NCBI RefSeq assembly: GCF_030272615.1
Contig: NC_081412.1
Location: 40,292,791-40,356,790 of the forward strand
Reading direction: 5' to 3'
Source of the DNA: Cryptomeria japonica
Lineage: Eukaryota; Streptophyta; Pinopsida; Cupressales; Cupressaceae
DNA: 64,000 bases
Position numbers and translations under genes: made by a program. Positions 57,294 through 64,000 of this stretch are shown here, piece by piece. The notes under the pieces are model-generated. The model had not been told where the DNA came from, did not search any database, and worked only from the letters and a program-made list of their open reading frames with translations. The first letter of the stretch is position 1. Each line of letters begins with the position of its first letter.

Positions 57294-59040
57294 ATGATGA
57301 AGAGTTTTTGATGGAATTTGAAGCTCTTCTTGCCAAGAAATTTTCAAAAGGAACTGGTAAATACAAAGGTAAGCTCCCTTTGAAATTATTTTCCTGTAAC
57401 CGGATAGGACATATTGCTATGAACTATCCTAATAGTGACAACAAGGATAAACTAGAAAGGTTCAAGAAATTCAAAGGAGGAAACTGGAGAAACTGTTTTG
57501 TGGCAGTTGATGAAGGTGTCACAGATGAGGAATCAGAAGATGAAGAGAATGAAGACATTGTGTTTGTTGCTGTAAAGAAAGATGTGGCAGACAAGAAGGC
57601 TCTTGTCTCTCAGTTTGATGATTCCAATGAGTGGATCATCGACAGTGGCTGTTCTCACCATATGACTAGTGACCGGAGCAAGTTTCTATCCTTAGAGGAG
57701 TATGATGGTGGTGTGGTTCGCTTTGGCAATGATGCACCATGCATGGTCAAAGGCAGAGGGTCCATCTCTTTAAATGGAAAGAGTAGTGCTGACAATGTGT
57801 ACAGGGTTGATGGTCTTAGACACAACCTTCTAATTGTTGCCCAGCTAAATGACAGTGGCCTCACTCTGCAATTCAAGAATGGAGTTTGCAGAATCAAAGG
57901 AAAAGATGGTAAATTGGTGGCCACCAGCATGCAGACTAAAGGTAACCTATTTATTCTGAATGCAAATATAAGTACATGTCTTATGGCTAAGCTTGATGAT
58001 AGCTGGATATGGCATAGGAGACTCTGCCATGTGAACTTTGATAACATTGTGAAGGCTAGTAAGATCAAGATAGTTAGAGGGTTGTCGATGCTGAGTAAAC
58101 CGGATAATACCTTATGCAGAGAGTGTCAATTGGGGAAAATGTCTTCCTCAACCTTTAAAGGTAAATCTTTCACTACTGACAACTTGCTTGATCTTGTACA
58201 TACTGATTTGTGTGGTCCTATGAAAACTAGAAGTGTGCAGGGTGATAGGTACTGCATGATCCTCACTGATGACTGCTCAAGAATTATGTGGGTCACATTC
58301 TTGAAAGACAAGTCTGAAGCTTTTAGGAAATTCAAAGCTTTCAGAGCATTAGTGGAGAAGGAAAGCGGTAAAAGGATCAAGTGTCTCAGAACTAATCAAG
58401 GAGGGGAATTCACTTCCAGTGAATTCAACTAGTATTGTGAAGAATTTGGCATCAAGAGACAGTTGTCTCCCCCTCGGACTCCATAGCAGAATGGCCTAGC
58501 AGAGAGGAATAACCAGACTATGGTTGAAGCAGCTAGAACCATGTTGATTCAAGGAAAGGTAGCTCACACCTTTTGGAGAGAAGCAGTGAGCACTGCAGTC
58601 TACACTATGAACCGGGTACTCATCAAAAAGGGTAAGGACAAAACTTCTTATGAGTATTGGACCAGTAAGACACCTGTGGTTAGCTACTTTAAGGTATTTA
58701 GTAGCAAATGTTACATCAAGAGAAGTGAACATCAGGGTAAATTTGAAGCTAAATGTGATGAGGGAATATTTCTAGGATATTCCACCAAGATTAAAGCTTT
58801 CAAGTGCTACAACAATAGGACTTAGAGAATTATGGAAAGCATCAATGTAAGAGTTGATGAATCCTTTGAGAAGACTGAGGAAACTGGCAGTGAGCAAGCT
58901 GTAAATGAACCAGTTGCAACCTTCTGGGAACTGGTTGTTAGCCAACCAAGTACTAGTAATAGTGTCCTTGAACCGGTGAATGTTGATACTGATGAAGATG
59001 AGGATGAAGAAGAAAAGCAAGAAGAACTAGTTAAGACCAT
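57294..59040 (+). pseudogene. Copia-C protease and integrase
   Basis: The protease motif is NEWIIDSGCSHHMTSD (57628-57675). Pre-integrase: WIWHRRLCHVNFDNIV and CRECQLGKMSSS. Integrase: LVHTDLCGPM (Asp), LRTNQGGEF (the second catalytic Asp replaced by Asn) and QNGLAERNNQT (Glu). TAG at 58430, 58484 and 58823 interrupt. The one at 58484 stands at the first Gln of the conserved PQQNG. Downstream is the AHTFWREAVSTAVYTMNRVL and KCYIKRSEHQGKFEAKCDEG region. Confidence 0.87.
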
Positions 59041-60688
59041 TCCTCAGTATGTCAAGTTGAATCATGATCCCAAGCAGATCATAGGTGATAAGGATGCAGG
59101 AATCCTTACAAGAAGAAAGATCAGAGAAAACACATGTATGATCTCTGAATTTGAGCCTAAATCATTCAAAGAGGCTCATAAAGATGAAGATTGGATCAAG
59201 GCAATGGAAGAGGAACTTGATCACATAGAGAAAAATGGTACATGGTCCTTGGTACCCAGACCAGAGCATAAAAATGTCATTGGCACCAAATGGGTGTTCA
59301 GAAATAAGTTGAATGAGGATGGCACAGTGATTAGGAATAAAGCCAGATTGGTATGCAAAGGATATGCTCAAGAAGAAGGAGAAGACTAAGGAGAAACCTT
59401 TGCTCCTGTAGCTAGATTGGAAGGAGTTCGTATGCTTCTTGCATATGCAGCTTTTAAAAGGTTTAAAGTATATCAAATGGATGTAAAATCTGCATTCCTA
59501 AATGGTGCACTTGAAGAGGAGGTGTATATTGAGCAACCAGATGGGTTTGCCCTATCTGAAGACAGTGACATGGTATGTAGGCTACATAAAGCATTATATG
59601 GTCTAAAGCAAGCACCTAGGGCATGGTATGAGCACCTACATTCCCATCTTGTGAAGATTGGATTTGAGAGAACAAGTGAAGATAGCAATATCTACTTGAA
59701 GTCTGAAGGAGATCAGATCCTGATCTGTGAGGTTTTTGTTGATGACATTATCTTTGGAGGAGATGACAAGATGAGTCATGAGTTTGCTGATGAGATGAAG
59801 AAAGAGTTTAAGATGTCACTCATAGGGAAGATTAAGTTCTTCGTTGGACTGCAGATCTAGTAGATGAAAGATGGAATCTTCATCACTCAGTCCAAATATA
59901 TCAAAGAGGTGTTGAAGACTTTTGGCATGGAAGATAGCAAACTGGTTGGTACATCGATGGTGACTAGTTGCAAATTGACAAAAGAAGACAATTCTACACT
60001 AGTTGATGAGAAGGAATACCGATCAATGGTTGGTAAGTTGCATTATGTAGTTCATAGCAGACTAGATATTGCACATGCAGTTGGCATTACTACAAGGTTC
60101 CAAAAGAGTCCAAGAGAATCTCACTTGATTGCAGTCAAGCGGATTCTTAGGTATCTAAAGGGAACAATTGACTATGGATTGTAGTACCCATACAACAATA
60201 ATTTCAATCTGAAAGTGTTCACAGATGCTGATTTGGCAGGTAATGTGGATGACCGAAAGAGCACAACCGGTGGTGCATTCTTTCTTGGTAGTAGACTGGT
60301 CTCATGGATGAGTAAAAAGCAGAGCTGTATCTCTCAGTCTATAGTGGAAGCAGAGTATGTTGCAGCTTTCATGAACTGCACTCAGACAATTTGGATGAAG
60401 CATGTACTGGAAGGCTTCAAGATCCCTGTATCTGAACCGATAAGTATATTCTGTGATAACACAAGTGCTATCAATATATCAAAGAATCTGGTTTTACATT
60501 CTAGAACCAAGCATTTTGAGCTTAAGTATCATTTCTTGAGGGAAAAGGTTCAGAATAAAGAGATTGCACTAGAGCATGTGTCTAGTAAGGAGCAGTTAGC
60601 AGACATATTCACCAAGCCTCTCCCAAAGACAACATTTGTGCATTTGAGAGGTGAATTAGGGCTATTGCCCCTTCAGGAGGTGAACTAA
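59041..60688 (+). pseudogene. Copia-C reverse transcriptase and RNase H
   Basis: [67 protein letters not shown] and [12 protein letters not shown] (catalytic Asp pair intact). RNase H: FTDADLAGNVDDRKSTTGG, ISQSIVEAEYVAAFMN, CDNTSAINISKN and SRTKHFELKYHF. It ends LLPLQEVN with stop at 60686. In-frame stops at 59387 (TAA), 59858 and 60182 (TAG). Catalytic residues of RT and RNase H are retained. Confidence 0.9.
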
Positions 60689-60929
60689 AAGTAATTGTTC
60701 CACATCAGTCAGGTACTGGAAAGACAAATTTTTGGTTGATTGGTGTGTTGAAGGATGCTACTCCTCAGGGGGAGCAGCATGATGAAACAGAGATGATAGT
60801 ACCTCCACTTTGGCATTATTGTCAAAGGGGGAGAAGGAGTGAAGTGAAAAGATATCTGCAGCAAATGGGAGAAGATGTGAAGCGGAGAAGATATCTTTGT
60901 ATATTACCATCAATGCCAAAGGGGGAGAT
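60689..60929 (+). other. Copia-C pol-to-LTR spacer with two purine tracts
   Basis: TTTGGCATTATTGTCAAAGG then GGGAGAAG lies at 60809-60837, and the terminal CCAAAGGGGGAGAT at 60916-60929 is the polypurine tract. A 25-bp phrase GTGAAGYGRARAGATATCT is duplicated between them. Confidence 0.7.
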
Positions 60930-62494
60930 TGTTGGCATTATGTGAACCAGCATGAAGACATAATGATATTGTATGTTGTCATTGATGCCAATATGGCGAC
61001 ATGGTGTGAACCGGCACATGTGATAGGTGAAGAGAGAGAGAGAGGAACTGACATATTTATGAATCGGTTTACATGCCAAAGTGAAGCGGCATATTTGTTC
61101 AAGGTGAACCAGCATGTAGTTATGGGAACCGGCACATGGAAGCATTGTATGACTACCGATTGGTAGGTAGCTTCCACTTTAGGATTTCTGGTTGGAGTAC
61201 CTCAAGTCTGTGCGACTCAATCGGTGATCTTCATGTGATGAGTTAGCAGTATGTGTGAAGGATCTTGCATGAAGAAGACTATTCCTATCTACCTCGGGAA
61301 TGAGCGAAGTCTATCAAATGGTGATAACGCATGATGGGTTATCAGTTGCCATGAAATTTGTGGATAATGGATGATGGAGAGTGTCTTGAGATTGATTCAA
61401 GATTGTTGCATTTAATGCAATATGATTCAATGGTCAGGATTGAACCGCTTGAATTGCTTAACCTAACAGGTTTAGGGTTTAGGGTTTTTTCTACCAACCT
61501 GTATGTTTCCTATAAGGTCAATGTTGTGTTTCTTTCTAAGGTTGTTGGCAAAAGTTGTGTGTGTGTATTCTAGGGAAGTGATACGTGATTCTTGCCAGAC
61601 CAAAGGAGAGAAGAGATACCTGCAAAGTGAATGTGCAGAAGGTAAAGAGGAGCTTAAATGGATCTACATTAGCATTGAGTGTTGTTAACAAATCATTGTA
61701 TTTCCTGTTGATATCTAACCACTTCAACAGTTGTAAAATCCCCTAACAGGGTAGCCTTAACTGGCTTGATTCAAAATCCCTTAAGAGGGTGGTCTTAATA
61801 GGCTTGATTCAAATCCCTTAACCGGGTAACTTGAGGTTAATGAGTTCTGAGAAGCTATAGAGCTTAGGAGATCCTTTCAACTATTGAGTTCTTGAAATCC
61901 TCTAACAAGGTGACCCTACCGGGTTTAACCCTTAACTGAGTATCCCTTAACCGGGTGATCCCTAATAGGATTGGTTCCTAGCAGAACCTATTGTAATGTC
62001 TTTAACCGGACAAGGCTCCTAACAAAGCGGACTTCTAAAGAGTTCAAAAAGCAGCTTGTGGGTATTCATCCCCACCGTGGTTTTTCCTAGTTGGGTTTTC
62101 ACGTGAAAAATATGTGTGTCATGTGAAATGCCTTTGTCTTGTGATTCTTTGTTTTACCTGTTAAGCATATGAAGGTTCTATGTTTTATGCCTGTCTATAA
62201 AACATATTGAACTCACTTTTGTGAAGATCTGATGATTAAGTTTACCTGTTTATGCATGAGAATATAATGATACTGTAGTATTGAGCTAAGAGGGAAGCTT
62301 ATTGAGTGACCGGTTCATGACTAATTGAGTTGTATTGGATGTTACCGGTTGCACTTTGTTTTACCAGTATCCCTGTTTGTCAGTCATTTGGAGTATTTGC
62401 TATCAAACCGGTTTTGGACTGTACTTGTGTTTGTACTGATTCACCCCCCCTCTTAGTACCAGTTTGGTACTAGTGGTTCATCATTGAGTTATCA
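60930..62494 (+). repeat. Copia-C 3' LTR (1565 bp)
   Basis: It begins TGTTGGCATTATG and ends GAGTTATCA. It contains CTATAAGG near 61511, about ten CCCTTAACCGGGT-type units (61732-62000), CATCCCCACCGTGGTTTTTCC (62068) and TTCACCCCCCCTCTTAG (62442). The sequence after it is GAAGC. Confidence 0.9.
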
Positions 62495-63784
62495 GAAGCT
62501 CTGTTAAAACAAAGGTTATAGAATAGAGAATAGGAAATAGGGGCTAAGGACCAAAGTAGAGAGTAGAACAATATTGAATCAAGAAAGATTATCGAAAGCA
62601 CATTTGTTGAATGTCAAAGCAAAGGTATTATTGTGTAGAGAGTTGTAAAGAGGGTTTAGCTGAGTGAGCTCAAACTTTTGAGTAGAACACAAATACAATG
62701 TGTGACGTGCAGCAGTGAGAGACAAGTGAGAGACAAGTGAGGAAGGTAGATCAGGTGAAAAAAGATATATGAAAACAAAAGATACAAAAAAGGAATTAAG
62801 ATAGAAGGTGTGTCCATATAAGCATGAGAGGACATTGAGCAGTGAGTCTGTGAATGCACAAAAGAGAAAGTTCTATTATGGAAGTAGTTGAAAGAGAGGA
62901 GGAGTAGTCTACATAAAATATAGAGGGGTGTGAATGATAAAAGTGAAGAGAAGGTATGCAAAAAGGAGAAGAATATAAGAAAAAATAGAATATTTAGAAC
63001 AAAGCATAGAAAATAGAGCACACAGAAGCATCTGCATTACATAGAGGCATGCAGAAAAGAAGGTGTTGTTGTGCATAGAGTAGAGAATAGACAAGTGTAG
63101 AAAAGAACTGAAAGCAAAAAACACAATGGGTCATACACACTGAGTGAAGTAGAAAGAAAATGAAGGACAAAGACTTTAGAAAAGAGAGTAGAGACTTGAG
63201 AGCAAAGAAAGAAAAAAAATAGAAGTGAAGAGCAAAGATCAAAGACTAGAGAGCAGAAAACACAAAAGGTTATACACATAGACTAGGGCAGAGAAAGAGG
63301 TATCAACAAAGCATAAATCAAAGCAGTGTGCAGAGACAAGAAGAGGATAGAAGGCGAAGGACAATGATTGATAATAGAGACCAAATAGAAAAGGATAGAG
63401 ATTGTGAGGAAGGAGAGTCAAGACAATATCAAGTACAAAAAAAATGAGTTAGAAAACATTATTTGTAACAAGGTAATTAATTATAACTAAACTTTTACTT
63501 ATTGTAATCATCTGAGTTGGTGCCTATAAATGTGTAATCAAGAGTTTACTTGTGAGGCTAGATTAGAGCAGTAGACTTTAGCACCATTTCTCACTGAGGT
63601 TTCTCCCACCATGGTTTTTCCTTGTATATATTTTGTTATGAGTTGGCCTTGTGTGTGTGAATGTTAATATCTTTGCTTATAGTTTCTTGATTTATGTCAT
63701 TAGAGATTTGATTATTTAGAAAGTTCAAGTTTTTGTTGCCACTGATTCACCCCCCCTCTCAGTGGTCCATTTGTGCTCCTTCAA
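62495..63784 (+). repeat. Purine-rich LTR-like fragment of a further family
   Basis: 62500-63440 is almost entirely A/G on the plus strand (AAAGAGAGTAGAGA-type). It is followed by CCTATAAATG (TATA-like, 63522), CTCCCACCATGGTTTTTCC (63602) and ACTGATTCACCCCCCCTCTC (63741). The last two blocks occur in the same order near the 3' ends of Copia-A, B and C LTRs. No primer site follows, so this may be a solo or truncated LTR. The limits are uncertain. Confidence 0.4.
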
Positions 63785-64000
63785 GGTTCCTAATATTGGA
63801 TTTGAACCTAATTTTCAATTCGGCAACAGTTTAACTTGAAATACAAAATTATAATTTTATAATAGGAAAAGACCCATCTTCTTGAGTTGGAGGTTAAATT
63901 CAGAGCTAGAAATCATCCTAAAAATGCCTAGGGAGTGGAAAATAAAGCAAGTGCTAAGGAGAGTGTGAATTTGGACTCACAATTAAGGATTACAATTTTT
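63785..64000. other. Right edge, nothing recognised
   Basis: AT-rich sequence with no ORF or repeat that I can support. Confidence 0.4.

Larger units (their letters stand above)
55974..62494 (+). mobile_element. Copia-C: Ty1/Copia retrotransposon with truncated 5' LTR
   Basis: A partial 5' LTR (55974-56528), perfect primer site, gag, pol and a complete 3' LTR (60930-62494). The first 1011 bp of the 5' LTR are missing and the left target duplication with them. Pol is a single frame with six in-frame stops. It is closely related to Copia-B. Confidence 0.9.

Noticed and set aside
62656-63421. Several overlapping minus-strand ORFs rich in Leu, Phe and Ser
   Set aside because: They are the complement of the purine-rich tract. 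The low stop frequency and hydrophobic composition follow from base skew, and no domain is visible.

Overview
The window is plant nuclear DNA, almost certainly from a seed plant with a large, retrotransposon-rich genome. A conifer or other gymnosperm is plausible but is my inference. It is AT-rich and dominated by LTR retrotransposons of Ty1/Copia and Ty3/Gypsy type. The only intact host-type gene I can support is an intronless ATL-type RING-H2 ubiquitin ligase on the minus strand at 50838-51374.

Layout: 1-6136 is a non-autonomous LTR element (E1) whose 5' LTR runs off the left edge. 6137-6876 holds two tandem units carrying a decayed 3' half of 5S rRNA (Cassandra-like). 8321-48562 is a nested block whose layers are each supported by target-site duplications (TSDs). 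The host layer is a minus-strand LINE-like retroposon (8333-48550, 12-bp TSD). It is split by Copia-A (9861-48439, TSD ACAAC). Copia-A is split twice: its 5' LTR holds a Tat-lineage Gypsy element (10598-35270, TSD TTTTC), and its RNase H region holds Copia-B (39020-46365, TSD CTTAT). The Tat leader in turn holds the young minus-strand Copia-D (14300-21544, TSD CATAT). LTR divergence judged by eye agrees with this order: A is about 12% over its first 165 bp, B about 9%, Tat about 2-3%, and D three substitutions in 524 bp.

48563-55970 is older low-copy or decayed DNA with the ATL gene, a LINE C-terminal remnant, a possible gag remnant and a minisatellite. 55974-62494 is Copia-C, with a truncated 5' LTR and a nearly continuous pol. 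62495-63784 is purine-rich DNA ending in another LTR-like 3' end.

The Tat element is the most interesting object. It has gag, protease, a G-patch-like segment, RT, two RNase H domains and integrase, then an antisense plant-mobile-domain ORF. It also has arrays of a short TTAGCGCAT-type motif in the leader that reappear in opposite orientation in the 3' untranslated region. None of the retroelements has a fully intact coding region here. Copia-D is closest, with one nonsense codon and one frameshift.
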